NCBI GenBank assembly: GCA_903882875.1
Contig: CAIRYQ010000068.1
Span: 62,001 to 126,000 of the forward strand
Length of the DNA: 64,000 bases
DNA from: an uncultured Spartobacteria bacterium
GTDB taxonomy: Bacteria > Verrucomicrobiota > Verrucomicrobiia > Chthoniobacterales > Chthoniobacteraceae
Reading direction: 5' to 3'
The notes under the pieces were generated by a model. The model saw only the letters and a list, made by a program, of their open reading frames with translations, ran no database searches and was not told the DNA's origin. A program made the translations under genes and the position numbers. Below are positions 25,350 through 34,373 of the stretch, piece by piece; positions within the stretch are counted from its first letter, which is position 1, and every line of letters begins with the position of its first letter.

Positions 25350-25778
25350 ATGTATCGCAAAATTCTCGTCGCGCTCGACACCACAGCATCGGATCAGGAG
25401 TTGCTTCCACCGATCACGCAGCTCGCCGCCTTGCTGAAAAGCGAACTCCTGCTCCTGCACGTGGCCGATGGCTGGGTCGCGCGCAATTTCGATCAGCTCA
25501 ATCTCGCCGAGTCCGAGGAAATGAAGGAAGACCGGCGCTACCTCGAGGAAACCGCCGCGCGCCTGCGCGCGGAAGCCGGACTCGAAGTCTCGGTGCGTCT
25601 CGCGCTTGGAAACCCGCCGGATCAAATCCTGAATATCGCCGACAGTGAGAATTGCGACCTCATTGCGCTCGCCTCGCACGGCCACCGCCTCGTCGGCGAC
25701 ATCCTGCACGGCAGCACCATTGATGAAGTGCGTCACCGCGCGCGCGTCCCCATTTTCGCAGTGCCTCCGAAAAAGTAG
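25350..25778 (+). CDS. Universal stress protein (UspA family)
   Basis: 142 residues from the ATG at 25350. The USP fold shows the N-terminal Ile-Leu-Val-Ala-Leu-Asp strand and the C-terminal nucleotide-binding pattern Gly-His-Arg-x-x-Gly-Asp-x-x-x-Gly-Ser-Thr. It lies 10 bp after mntH and so is in the same transcript. It may regulate or report on metal transport, since USP genes often follow transporter genes, but no direct function is known. Confidence 0.85.
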   Translation: MYRKILVALDTTASDQELLPPITQLAALLKSELLLLHVADGWVARNFDQLNLAESEEMKEDRRYLEETAARLRAEAGLEVSVRLALGNPPDQILNIADSENCDLIALASHGHRLVGDILHGSTIDEVRHRARVPIFAVPPKK

Positions 25779-25809
25779 CGGCTGGCGCTGCACCGCTTCG
25801 TCCGCCAAT

Positions 25810-28149
25810 TTAGAAAGCAGTCCGTGCGATCATTGCAGCAGCGGCCTGCTGATTCCACCCCGGCGCCGTGATTAGCGCGCGCTTTGCACCGGTCCGCCGC
25901 AATTCCTCCAGCGCGATCACCACCTGCAGCAGCGCGCCCGAGCCGAGGCATTCGCCGAGTGCGCGCTTCGGTGTGAGCGGCGGCTGTGCATTGGGAAAAT
26001 GCCGCGTGATCGCGTGTTCGATTCCGGCGTCCGCCCAAGTGCCGTTCGCACCACTCACGATCCCATCCGGCACGCCGCGATGCGCGATTTCCGCGATTGC
26101 GCGTTCCATCGCCGCCGGTGCTTCGGCTCGGGAAAAATGCGTGCGACTCCCGGCAAATGTCACCATCGCGTTACCCGCATCGCGGCTCACCAGAACCGCC
26201 GCCGCGCCTTCCGCCAGCGGCACGCCGCGGCTCGCACAAATTTTTTCCGATCCTTGAACATGTGACGGAACCAGCCCCCATGCGCGATGCGCCTCGATCA
26301 AAATCCAGTCGAGTTCCTCCGCTGTGACGACGAGCACGTGATCCGCATCACCCGTAGCGATGAGCTGCGCGCCAAATTCCAGAGCCTGCAGCCCGACCGT
26401 GCCGTCGCCCACGAGCGTGTAAGTCGCGCCGTCCACGCCGAGCATCGCGGCGAGATGGCTCGCGGGCGCGTTGTACACCGTCTCGGGAAAAAGCAGCGGG
26501 CTCGCCGCGTTCGCGCCCTGCTTCACGATCTGTTCGTAAAAGCGCCGCGTGTAATGCACGCCGCCGCTCGACACACCGGAGACCACTGCGAGGCGTGATT
26601 TTTTTTCCAGTGAAAACTGCACACCGCTGTCCGCAATCGCCGCCGTTCCCGCCGCCGCCGCGAGCAGGCTGATCGCGCTCGCACGCCGCAACCTCGGCTC
26701 GCGCGTGAGGTGTGCCGTGAATTCCGGCGGCACAAGTGCCACGGAAAAAGCGCGTCCGCTTTCTGGATTCCTCACTTCCGTCAGCGGCGCGCGTTCGCCT
26801 GCGCGGAGTCGTCGCGCTGTTTCCCCGGCGGATTTTCCGAGCGGTGTCACGCAGCCGGTGCCGATGATGTTTGCAATCATCGCACCCCGGCGCGGCTGCG
26901 GCGACTCGATGCGGCCACTCCGGTTCACACCCGTCTCAGAACGCGCCGCCTCGATCACGATGCTCGCATTCGTCCCGCCGAAACCGAAGGAATTCGACAC
27001 CACGCATTCCACCCGCGCATCGCGCGCGGTGTTTGCGACGATGTCCAAATCCCACGCGGGATCACGCTCGTTGAGGTTGATGTTCGGCGGGAGAAATCCG
27101 CCGCGGATCGCGAGCACGCCGAACACCGCCTCGATCGCACCTGCCGCGCCGAGCGAGTGGCCCATCATCGCCTTCGTCGAACTCACTGGCACGCGCGCAC
27201 CGAAAATTTTCGCAATCGCCGCGCCCTCGCTTGCGTCGTTGAACTGCGTCGCCGTGCCGTGGGCGTTGATGTAGTCCACCTCGTCCGGTGTGAGTCCGGC
27301 GTCATCGAGCGCGCGGCGCATCGCCATCTCCGGGCCGATGCCGCTCGGGTGCGGCTGCGTGAGGTGATGGTTGTCCGTCGAGATTCCGTAGCCCGTGATT
27401 TCCGCGAGGATCGGCGCGCCCCGTTCGAGCGCGGATTCGAGATCCTCCAGCGCGAGCAATGCCGCGCCTTCGCCGAGCACGAGGCCGGTGCGGGCCTTGT
27501 CGAAAGGCCGCACTTTCTCCGTCGTGGACGCCTGCAAGGAATCGAAGCCGACATACACCATCTCGGAAATCGCATCGTAGCCGCCGCACAGCACGCGCCG
27601 TTTCAGCCCCGCGTGCACGAGATGGAATGCGTGACCGATTGCGTTCGTGCCGGACGCACAGGCGTTCGCGATGATCTGTAGCGGCACGCGAAAGCCGACG
27701 GCCTCCATTGCGTCCATCGGCGCCTTTTGCGGCGGATAGTTTGCCACGAGCGCCGCGCGGTTGCGGAGGCGTTTGCCACTCACCTGCGCGCGGTAAAACT
27801 CCTCGCCGAATGACATCCCGCCGCTCGTCGTGCCGATGATCATCGCATCCGGTTTGAAAGCCGGATCGCCCGCGAGCATCTCGCGCACGGCGTGGATCAT
27901 CATGTGGCTTGCACGGTGCAGTCGCGCTTCCCTTTTCGACGCAGGCTCCGGCAGCGAAGTGACCTGGCCCGCGGTTTTCGATCGGCACTTCGACGTGTCG
28001 AATGCCGTCACCACGCTCACGCAATCTCGCCCTTCGCGCAGCGCCGCATCCGTCGCCGCAAGGCCGCGTCCGAGCGGGCTGACGACGCCCATCGCGGTGA
28101 CTGCGACGCGGCGGACACCGGGGCGGGCGCTGGTGGAAAGACGGGGCAC
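25810..28149 (-). CDS. Fused beta-ketoacyl synthase and degenerate (chain-length-factor-like) synthase
   Basis: 779 residues starting with GTG. The N-terminal half (about 1-410) is a complete FabF-type ketosynthase with triad C164 (Ala-Cys-Ala-Ser-Gly), H297 (Asn-Ala-His-Gly-Thr) and H331 (Gly-His-Ser-Leu-Gly). The C-terminal half (about 424-779) has the same fold pattern but lacks all three: the Cys site reads Gly-Asp-Gly-Thr-Val-Gly (581-586), the first His is Asn (Ala-Asn-Gly-Thr) and the second is Glu (Leu-Gly-Glu-Cys). This resembles KS plus chain-length factor of type II polyketide or aryl-polyene pathways, here on one chain. No ACP or other synthase gene is adjacent. Confidence 0.82.
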   Translation of the reverse strand: MPRLSTSARPGVRRVAVTAMGVVSPLGRGLAATDAALREGRDCVSVVTAFDTSKCRSKTAGQVTSLPEPASKREARLHRASHMMIHAVREMLAGDPAFKPDAMIIGTTSGGMSFGEEFYRAQVSGKRLRNRAALVANYPPQKAPMDAMEAVGFRVPLQIIANACASGTNAIGHAFHLVHAGLKRRVLCGGYDAISEMVYVGFDSLQASTTEKVRPFDKARTGLVLGEGAALLALEDLESALERGAPILAEITGYGISTDNHHLTQPHPSGIGPEMAMRRALDDAGLTPDEVDYINAHGTATQFNDASEGAAIAKIFGARVPVSSTKAMMGHSLGAAGAIEAVFGVLAIRGGFLPPNINLNERDPAWDLDIVANTARDARVECVVSNSFGFGGTNASIVIEAARSETGVNRSGRIESPQPRRGAMIANIIGTGCVTPLGKSAGETARRLRAGERAPLTEVRNPESGRAFSVALVPPEFTAHLTREPRLRRASAISLLAAAAGTAAIADSGVQFSLEKKSRLAVVSGVSSGGVHYTRRFYEQIVKQGANAASPLLFPETVYNAPASHLAAMLGVDGATYTLVGDGTVGLQALEFGAQLIATGDADHVLVVTAEELDWILIEAHRAWGLVPSHVQGSEKICASRGVPLAEGAAAVLVSRDAGNAMVTFAGSRTHFSRAEAPAAMERAIAEIAHRGVPDGIVSGANGTWADAGIEHAITRHFPNAQPPLTPKRALGECLGSGALLQVVIALEELRRTGAKRALITAPGWNQQAAAAMIARTAF

Positions 28150-28253
28150 TTGTGAGTCGCGCAGCCTATCCGCGGCGCACGGGCGATGGCAACCGATTGC
28201 CGCCGGATCATCATCCCGCTTGCCGCACAGGCACGCGGCTGAAATACGGGGGC

Positions 28254-28577
28254 GTGATTATCCCGGCCATTTTCCTTGCGACCATCCTCGACCAGCTCCG
28301 CAGCGACCACTGGGGCTGGACGGCGCTGGGTTTCACTGCTCAGGGGCTTTTTTCCATGCGCTTCCTCATCCAGTGGCTTGCCTCGGAGAAGGAGAAGAAA
28401 TTCGTGATGCCGCTCCAGTTCTGGCACTTCAGCATCGCCGGCGGATCGCTGAACCTCGTGTATTCGCTGCACCTGTGGAAGGCGCCGCTGATCTTCGGCG
28501 CGATCGCCTCGCTCATCACCTCGACGCGCAGCTTCCTCCTGCACAAGCGCGGCCTCGCGGCCGAGGCTTCGGCTTAG
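28254..28577 (+). CDS. LAB_N-domain membrane protein (lipid A biosynthesis N-terminal-like)
   Basis: 107 residues if the GTG at 28254 is the start; the frame is open further upstream and the choice is uncertain. Three short transmembrane helices show the LAB_N pattern: Phe-Ser-Met-Arg-Phe-Leu-Ile-Gln-Trp then Ser-Glu-Lys, and Phe-Trp-His-Phe-Ser-Ile-x-Gly-Gly. This small domain occurs at the N-terminus of some LpxB proteins or alone near glycosyltransferases. It is divergent from the ketosynthase fusion and its stop overlaps the convergent beta-helix gene by four bases. Confidence 0.72.
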   Translation: MIIPAIFLATILDQLRSDHWGWTALGFTAQGLFSMRFLIQWLASEKEKKFVMPLQFWHFSIAGGSLNLVYSLHLWKAPLIFGAIASLITSTRSFLLHKRGLAAEASA

Positions 28578-29275
28578 GGCGATTCCCCGGGAGCGCGGCG
28601 GGGGATGATTTCAAATTCGGTGCGCACTTTTGCGATGCTCTTCGCGGGGCACACGCCGCGCCACTGCGTGCCGGGATAAACAATCGCGTCGCGTCCGATG
28701 ACGGAGCCGGGATTCAGCACGGCGTTGCAGCCGATCTCCGCGCGGTCGCCGATGATTGCGCCGAATTTTTTCAGCCCCGTGGGAACGAGGCCGCCCGTCG
28801 TGGCGACGGTGATCTCGCCGCGGTCGAGCCGCACATTGCTGAGGATCGCGCCCGCGCCGAGGTGCGCCTTGTGGCCGAGGATCGAGTCGCCGACGTAGTT
28901 GAAATGCGGCACCTGCGCGTCGTCGAAGATGATGCAGTTCTTGAACTCGCACGAATTGCCGATCACGCAGCCGCTGCCGATGATCACATTTTCGCGGATG
29001 TATGCGCCGTTGCGGATTTCGCAGTTCTCGCCGATCCACGCGGGACCCTTGATCATCGCGCCATGCTCGATCACGGTGCCCGCGCCGACGAAGACGGCAT
29101 TGCTCACGAAGGGCTTGCCGATGAGCTTCGCTAGGATCTGCGGCTTCAGGCGGAACTGGAGGTAGCTCGGGATCTGCCGGAGCGCGTCCCACGCGTTGAT
29201 GGCGTTGTCGAAAAGCATCCGGTGTTCGGTGTGGCCGAGGTCGAGGAATTCGGAGGGCGGAAAAGTCGTCTGCAT
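28574..29275 (-). CDS. Left-handed beta-helix (hexapeptide-repeat) protein, nucleotidyltransferase-like
   Basis: 233 residues from the ATG at 29275. After a helical N-terminus (1-50), hexapeptide-type repeats fill the chain (for example Ile-Gly-Glu-Asn-Cys-Glu-Ile, Ile-Gly-Ser-Gly-Cys-Val-Ile). The overall layout resembles the acyltransferase part of GlmU-like or UDP-sugar pyrophosphorylase-like proteins without the nucleotidyltransferase domain. It probably acts as a sugar acyltransferase. The exact substrate is not evident. It is transcribed in the same direction as tatD, about 100 bp downstream of it. Confidence 0.75.
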   Translation of the reverse strand: MQTTFPPSEFLDLGHTEHRMLFDNAINAWDALRQIPSYLQFRLKPQILAKLIGKPFVSNAVFVGAGTVIEHGAMIKGPAWIGENCEIRNGAYIRENVIIGSGCVIGNSCEFKNCIIFDDAQVPHFNYVGDSILGHKAHLGAGAILSNVRLDRGEITVATTGGLVPTGLKKFGAIIGDRAEIGCNAVLNPGSVIGRDAIVYPGTQWRGVCPAKSIAKVRTEFEIIPRRAPGESP

Positions 29276-29371
29276 CGCGTGGCGAGGGGCGTAGCGCGGC
29301 GGCGGCGCGTTGGCAAGGCGGCGGGGCGCTTGCGAATGACGAACAACGAGCACGGGCTCGTGTGATTTTTT

Positions 29372-30178
29372 CTACGGTTGGAAAAACAGCGTGAAGTTTT
29401 GCTCCACGACTGATGCGAGTTCGTCGCGAGTCGTGCCGCGGATTGTTGCGAGCGCATCGTAGGCGACGACGATGTTTGCGGGATGGTTCAGTGGCTTTCC
29501 ATTTCCGTCGGTGATCGGACACGGATTTTTTTCGGGCGGAGGCGCGAGGTCGGGCGCGTCGGTCTCGACGAGGATTCGTTCCGCCGGGAGCGTGCGGAAG
29601 ATTTCGCGCTGGGCGGATTTCCGCTCGTGGAGGAAGGACGGCGAAAAGGAAAAATATGCGCCGCGTGCAAGGAAGCCGCGCACCATTTCCGCAGGCCCGC
29701 CGTACGCATGCAGCAGGAAGCCGCGCGCGGACACGGCACCCTCGCGGATGATGTCCCACAGTGCGCCCCACGCGCGGATGCAGTGGATCGTCGCGGGAAG
29801 ATCGCGCTCCGCAGCGATGGCGAGCTGGGTGTGGAAGCACTCGGCCTGTGCGGCGGGATCGTGGCCTTCGATCCAGCGGTCGAGGCCGATCTCGCCGATG
29901 CCTGCGCCGGGATGCGCGTCGAGAAAATGAAGCAGCGTCTCGCACCAGCCGGCGCTGCGTTCATTCACATGCCAGGGGTGAAATCCGAACGACGGCAGCA
30001 CCCACGGCACCTGAGCGGCGAGTGCGGCGACGGTAGGCCAGTCGCCCTCGCGTGTGCCGTTCACCACTGCGCGATGCACGCCGAGTGCGGGAAGCTCCGC
30101 GAGAAAATCCGCGCGCCACGGCAGCAGGCGCGCGTCGTGGAGATGGTTGTGCGCGTCGAACAGCGGCGCGCTTTTCAT
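29372..30178 (-). CDS. TatD-family metal-dependent hydrolase
   Basis: 268 residues. Metal ligands of the TatD family are visible: Asp-Ala-His-Asn-His near the N-terminus, Gly-Glu-Ile-Gly-Leu-Asp (about 97), His in Ile-His-Cys, His in Leu-His-Ala-Tyr-Gly-Gly and Glu-Thr-Asp-Ala-Pro-Asp near 210. Family members are cytosolic DNases or related hydrolases. The start overlaps the sufE stop by four bases (ATGA), so the two are translationally coupled. Confidence 0.85.
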   Translation of the reverse strand: MKSAPLFDAHNHLHDARLLPWRADFLAELPALGVHRAVVNGTREGDWPTVAALAAQVPWVLPSFGFHPWHVNERSAGWCETLLHFLDAHPGAGIGEIGLDRWIEGHDPAAQAECFHTQLAIAAERDLPATIHCIRAWGALWDIIREGAVSARGFLLHAYGGPAEMVRGFLARGAYFSFSPSFLHERKSAQREIFRTLPAERILVETDAPDLAPPPEKNPCPITDGNGKPLNHPANIVVAYDALATIRGTTRDELASVVEQNFTLFFQP

Positions 30179-30612
30179 CCGCTCACGCCTGCGGCAAATG
30201 CCGTGGCGATCTGCCGCATCCGCATCCGCACCGCGGCGAGGCCCGCGATGCGCGTGGGTGAAATCATCCGCGCGATGCCGAGTTTCTCGATGAGCGCGGG
30301 CTCGAATGCGATGACGTCATCCGGCGTCGTGCCCTCGTAGAGTTCGCACAGCAGGCCGACGAGGCCCTTCACCATCGGCGCTTCGCAGTCCATCCGCCAT
30401 CGGCACACGCCGTCCGCAAGCTCGCCCGTGAGCCACACGCGCGACTGGCAGCCGTTCACGCGGTTTTCGTCCGTGAGCTGCGCGGGATCGGGCGCGGGGA
30501 TTTTTTTTGCGCGAGACATGAGTGCGGCGAGCCGCTCGTGCGCGTCCTCGATGAGCGAGAGCCGCGCGATCATCTGGTGCTGCCTTTCCACGAGGCTCAT
30601 CGGAGTGCTCAT
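30175..30612 (-). CDS. sufE: SufE-like cysteine desulfuration protein
   Basis: 145 residues; the ATG at 30612 is chosen and an ATG at 30600 is an alternative. The SufE fold shows the sulfur-accepting cysteine C55 in Val-Asn-Gly-Cys-Gln-Ser, Glu-Ala-Pro-Met-Val-Lys-Gly and the C-terminal Ser-Pro-Thr-Arg region. SufE takes persulfide sulfur from a SufS/CsdA cysteine desulfurase for Fe-S cluster assembly. No suf cluster is adjacent; instead it is coupled to tatD. Confidence 0.88.
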   Translation of the reverse strand: MSTPMSLVERQHQMIARLSLIEDAHERLAALMSRAKKIPAPDPAQLTDENRVNGCQSRVWLTGELADGVCRWRMDCEAPMVKGLVGLLCELYEGTTPDDVIAFEPALIEKLGIARMISPTRIAGLAAVRMRMRQIATAFAAGVSG

Positions 30613-30629
30613 GGGAAAAAAAAGCGCGG

Positions 30630-31184
30630 CTACTTTTTCGCCAGCGCGTCCTCGACGGCCTTTACGAGCTGCGCTGCGTCCGGCTCCACGTCCGGCTCGA
30701 AGCGTGCGAGCACCTTGCCGTCGCGTCCGATGAGAAATTTCCCGAAATTCCACTGCACGTTGCCGGGGAACGCCGCGCTCGCGCCGGTGAGTTCCTTGAA
30801 GAGCGGGTGCTGCTCGGGGCCTGTCACGTGGACCTTGTCCATCATCGGAAAAGTGACGCTGTAGTTCGACGTGCAGAACGATTTGATCTCCGCGTTTGTG
30901 CCGGGCTCCTGCGCGCCGAAGTCGTTGCACGGAAAGCCGACGACCACGAGGCCCTTGTCCTTCAGCTTGTCGTAGAGCGACTGGAGGCCGGCGTATTGCG
31001 GCGTGTTCCCGCACTGGCTCGCGACGTTCACGGCGAGGACGACTTTTCCGGCGAACGCCTTCAGCGAGGTTTTCTTGCCGTCAATGTCCTTGATCGGGAT
31101 CGCCTGGAGCTTCGGCTCCTCCGCGAGAAGCGACGCGCCGAGGGTGAGGGTAGCTGCGAGGGTTGCGATGCGGAGGAGGTTCAT
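30630..31184 (-). CDS. Exported glutathione peroxidase-family thiol peroxidase
   Basis: 184 residues from the ATG at 31184, with a signal peptide (about 1-21). The catalytic Cys is C58 in Val-Ala-Ser-Gln-Cys-Gly. The family's Phe-Pro-Cys-Asn-Asp-Phe-Gly and the Trp of Gln-Trp-Asn-Phe are present. It reduces peroxides in the periplasm, usually with thioredoxin-like electron donors rather than glutathione. It precedes sufE by 17 bp on the same strand. Confidence 0.9.
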   Translation of the reverse strand: MNLLRIATLAATLTLGASLLAEEPKLQAIPIKDIDGKKTSLKAFAGKVVLAVNVASQCGNTPQYAGLQSLYDKLKDKGLVVVGFPCNDFGAQEPGTNAEIKSFCTSNYSVTFPMMDKVHVTGPEQHPLFKELTGASAAFPGNVQWNFGKFLIGRDGKVLARFEPDVEPDAAQLVKAVEDALAKK

Positions 31185-31341
31185 GGTGCGGGATGAAAGT
31201 GGAGCGCACACTTTGCAGACGAAGCGCCTGTGCGCAATGCCGAGGATGGAGTGTGGCGGGCGAACCCGAAATTGCCCGGACTTTTCGTTTGCACAAGCCG
31301 CGCGCAACGCTAATTTGCATGCCCTTTTTCCGCACAACGCC

Positions 31342-31572
31342 ATGAAAGCCGACATCCATCCCGACTACAACGAAACCACGATCTCCTGCGCGTGCGGGGC
31401 CGTGATCCACACCCGCTCCACCCGCAAGAGCCTCCAGGTCGGCATCTGCGCAAAGTGCCATCCGTTCTTCACGGGCGAGCAGAAGTTTGTGGACACCGCG
31501 GGTCGCATCGAGAAGTTCACGAAGCGCTTCGGCGGCACCGAGCTTCGCCGGAAAAAGGTCGCAAAGGCCTAG
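31342..31572 (+). CDS. rpmE: 50S ribosomal protein bL31 (zinc-binding type)
   Basis: 76 residues. The zinc-binding form is identified by four cysteines: Ser-Cys-Ala-Cys-Gly near residue 16 and Cys-Ala-Lys-Cys-His near residue 37. The conserved His-Pro-Phe-Phe-Thr-Gly block follows. It is part of the central protuberance and intersubunit bridge. It is followed by an intrinsic terminator and then prfA, the classical rpmE-prfA neighbourhood. Confidence 0.95.
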   Translation: MKADIHPDYNETTISCACGAVIHTRSTRKSLQVGICAKCHPFFTGEQKFVDTAGRIEKFTKRFGGTELRRKKVAKA

Positions 31573-31594
31573 CTCCGCACATTCTGATTTTCGC

Positions 31595-31636
31595 AACGGT
31601 GGAGGCGCCACGCGCGGCTCCACCGTTTCGTTTTTA
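31595..31636 (+). terminator. Intrinsic terminator between rpmE and prfA
   Basis: A perfect 10-bp stem (31595-31604 with 31618-31627, loop 13 nt) is followed by a T-rich tract, CGTTTTT. It lies 22 bp after the rpmE stop and 18 bp before prfA, so it may limit read-through into prfA. Confidence 0.7.
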
Positions 31637-31653
31637 CCCGAGACACACACGCC

Positions 31654-32730
31654 ATGGACTTCACGCCACTGATGGATCGCAAGCGCGAGCGCTTCGCCGA
31701 AGTCGAGGCTGCCGTGTCTGCGCCGGATCTCTACGACAATCCGAAGAAGGCGCAGGAAATTCTCCGCGAACACAGCCGGCTAAGGGAATCGCTCGCGATG
31801 TGGGAGGAGTTTCAAAAGGTGGACAAGGAACTCACCGAGAGCCGCGAACTCGCCAAGGAAAACGACGAACTCGGCGAGATGGCGCGCGCGGAATTGCCCG
31901 ACCTTGAAAAGCGCGCGGAGAAGCTGCAGCGCGATGTGCAATTTTCCCTGCTGCCGCCCGATCCAAATGACGACCGCGACGCCATCATGGAAATCCGCGC
32001 GGGCACCGGCGGCGATGAGGCCGCGCTTTTTGCGGCGGATCTGCACCGGATGTATTCGCGATACGCGGAAGTCATCGGGCTGAAGATCGAGCCGCTCGAG
32101 TCCTCGCAGAGCGAACTCGGCGGCTACAAGGAAATCATTTTCAAGGTGACCGGCGAAAATGTCTTTCGGAAGCTGCGCTTCGAAAGCGGCGTGCATCGAG
32201 TGCAGCGCGTGCCCGCGACCGAGGCGCAGGGGCGCATCCACACGAGTGTCGCGACTGTCGCCGTGCTGCCGGAGGCCGAGGAGGTGGATTTTGAACTCAA
32301 GCCCGACGACCTTCGCATCGAAGTCTGTCGCAGCGGCGGCCCCGGCGGCCAGGGCGTGAACACGACGGACTCCGCAGTGCAGGTTCTGCACATCCCGACC
32401 GGCACCATCGTGCGCTGTCAGGACGGTCGTTCGCAGCAGAAGAACAAGGAAAAGGCACTGACGATTCTGCGCTCACGCCTGCTCGAAAAGAAGCAGCGCG
32501 AGGAGGCGGAAAAATACGCGGCGCACCGCAAGAGTCAGATCGGAAGCGGCGACCGTTCGGAAAAAATCCGCACCTACAATTATCCGCAGAACCGCGTGAC
32601 CGATCATCGCATCGAACTCACGCTCTACAACCTCGATCGCTTCATGGAAGGCGACCTCGGCGAAATGCTCGCCGCGCTCCAGCAGGCGGACCTCGCAGAT
32701 CGCCTCGAAGCGGCAAACGCCGCAAGCTAG
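31654..32730 (+). CDS. prfA: Peptide chain release factor 1
   Basis: 358 residues. The catalytic Gly-Gly-Gln motif lies in Gly-Gly-Pro-Gly-Gly-Gln-Gly-Val-Asn around residues 228-236. The codon-recognition tripeptide is Pro-Ala-Thr (in Val-Pro-Ala-Thr-Glu), the RF1 type that reads UAA and UAG. No prmC gene follows. The last base pairs are shared with the convergent kinase gene: both stop codons lie in the palindrome CTAG at 32727-32730. Confidence 0.95.
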   Translation: MDFTPLMDRKRERFAEVEAAVSAPDLYDNPKKAQEILREHSRLRESLAMWEEFQKVDKELTESRELAKENDELGEMARAELPDLEKRAEKLQRDVQFSLLPPDPNDDRDAIMEIRAGTGGDEAALFAADLHRMYSRYAEVIGLKIEPLESSQSELGGYKEIIFKVTGENVFRKLRFESGVHRVQRVPATEAQGRIHTSVATVAVLPEAEEVDFELKPDDLRIEVCRSGGPGGQGVNTTDSAVQVLHIPTGTIVRCQDGRSQQKNKEKALTILRSRLLEKKQREEAEKYAAHRKSQIGSGDRSEKIRTYNYPQNRVTDHRIELTLYNLDRFMEGDLGEMLAALQQADLADRLEAANAAS

Positions 32731-34316
32731 CTCGTCACCTCGAAGATCGCGCGGCGCAGATCGTCCGAGGACACGGGCTTCGAGAGCACACGGCTGATGC
32801 ACTCTGGCGCCTTGCCGTCCGCGAGCACGTCTTCTCCGAACCCGGTGAGCATGATGATGTGCGTGCCGGGGCTGCGTTCCTTGATTTTTTTCGCGAGCTG
32901 CTCGCCGGAGATTCCGGGCATGGACTGGTCGGTGATGACAAGATCGAAGCTGCCCGCTTCGAAGCGCGCGAGCGCCTCCGCGGCATCCGTCACCGTCACC
33001 GTCTGATGTCCGTCGGCGCTGAGGTGAGCCGCGATCAGCTCGCAGATGATTTCCTGATCGTCCACGACGAGGACGTTGAGGACGTGGTTCACCGGCGACT
33101 GCTCGGCATCTCCGGAAGTTGCGATCCTCTGATCCGTCGCGGGGAGCAGGAGCGAGAAAGTCGTGCCTTTTCCTGCTTCGCTCGCGATCTCGATCGTGCC
33201 GCCGTGGCGTTGGACGATGCCATATACGACCGAGAGCCCGAGCCCGGTGCCTTTGTCGCCCTTCGTCGAAAAGAACGGCTCCAGACAGCGCGAAGCCGCC
33301 TCTTCCGTCATGCCGGTGCCGGTGTCCGTCACGTTGATGCGCACATTTGGCCCGTCGGTGCGCGTGGACACAGTGATCGTGCCGCCGGAGGGCATCGCAT
33401 CCACGGCGTTGAAGATGAGGTTCGTGAGCGATTCGCGCAACTCGGGCGCGCTTGCGAGGATGTGCGGCACCTCGGCGAAGTCCGTCTTCACTGCGATCGT
33501 CACGCCGGTGGCGCGCGCATTTGCCTTCCACTTCGGCGAGGTGAAGGCGACGGCTTGCTCGCACAGGGTGTTCACTTCGAGCGGCGCGCGAAGTTCGTCC
33601 GCCTCCGCGGGCCGGTAGAAATCACGCAGCCGGCTCACCACATGCGTCGCGTCCTGCGCGGCGGCGACGATGTGCTTGAGGTACGTGTGCTCCTTCGCGT
33701 CGTCGGCGTTTTTCTTGAACCACGGCAGCATCAGCTCGCCGTAGCCGAGCATCATCGTGAGCGCGTTGTTGAAATCGTGCGCGATGCCGCCGGCCATCAT
33801 GCCGAGCGCGCGCAGGCGCTCCTGCTTCACCACCTGCTCCTGCGCATTGTTGAGCTGATCGAGCGCGTTCTCCAGCTCGTGCGTCCGCGCACGCACCTGC
33901 TCCTCGAGCTTCTGGTTCAGGAAGCGGCTCTCGAGCAGATTGCGCAGGCGCAACTGCACCTCGGTCGTGTCGAGCGGCTTCGTGATGAAGTCGCTCGCGC
34001 CGGCGGCGAGCGCCTTGCGCCGGGTCTCGGGCGTCACGTCCGCGGTGAGCACGACGATCGGCAGGAACACGTCCTCCGGGATGATCTGCTTGAGCTGCTC
34101 CATCACCTGGTAGCCGTCCATGTGCGGCATGTGCAGATCCGTGAGCACGAGGTCGGGCTGGAACTCCGCAAAAATCGGGATCGCCTCGCGCGGATCGATC
34201 GTGCAGCGCCATTCCAGCCCGCCGAAAATCTCCAGCATCCGTTCGAGCAGGCGCACGTTGGACGGCTCGTCGTCCACGACGAGAATTTTTGCCGGCGGCA
34301 ATGTGATGCGGGACAT
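32727..34316 (-). CDS. Hybrid sensor kinase with receivers at both ends
   Basis: 529 residues. Domain order: receiver (about 8-125, Val-Val-Asp-Asp-Glu and Asp-Leu-His-Met-Pro with the phospho-Asp), coiled coil, HisKA with phospho-His in Gly-Gly-Ile-Ala-His-Asp-Phe-Asn-Asn, HATPase_c (Asn-Ala-Val-Asp-Ala-Met, Asp-Thr-Gly-Thr-Gly-Met, Gly-Thr-Gly-Leu-Gly-Leu) and a second receiver (about 410-525, Asp-Gln-Ser-Met-Pro). There is no membrane segment and no DNA-binding domain, so it is a cytosolic relay fed by another kinase. It overlaps prfA by four bases at the stop codons. Confidence 0.9.
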   Translation of the reverse strand: MSRITLPPAKILVVDDEPSNVRLLERMLEIFGGLEWRCTIDPREAIPIFAEFQPDLVLTDLHMPHMDGYQVMEQLKQIIPEDVFLPIVVLTADVTPETRRKALAAGASDFITKPLDTTEVQLRLRNLLESRFLNQKLEEQVRARTHELENALDQLNNAQEQVVKQERLRALGMMAGGIAHDFNNALTMMLGYGELMLPWFKKNADDAKEHTYLKHIVAAAQDATHVVSRLRDFYRPAEADELRAPLEVNTLCEQAVAFTSPKWKANARATGVTIAVKTDFAEVPHILASAPELRESLTNLIFNAVDAMPSGGTITVSTRTDGPNVRINVTDTGTGMTEEAASRCLEPFFSTKGDKGTGLGLSVVYGIVQRHGGTIEIASEAGKGTTFSLLLPATDQRIATSGDAEQSPVNHVLNVLVVDDQEIICELIAAHLSADGHQTVTVTDAAEALARFEAGSFDLVITDQSMPGISGEQLAKKIKERSPGTHIIMLTGFGEDVLADGKAPECISRVLSKPVSSDDLRRAIFEVTS

Positions 34317-34373
34317 GGGCTGTGATGGCTCCGCTGAAGTGTTCAGTGGACACCGGCAGTGCTAGCACTTGAT

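Noticed and set aside
31654-32730. Release factor 2
   Set aside because: The recognition tripeptide is Pro-Ala-Thr, the RF1 class, not Ser-Pro-Phe; there is no programmed frameshift.
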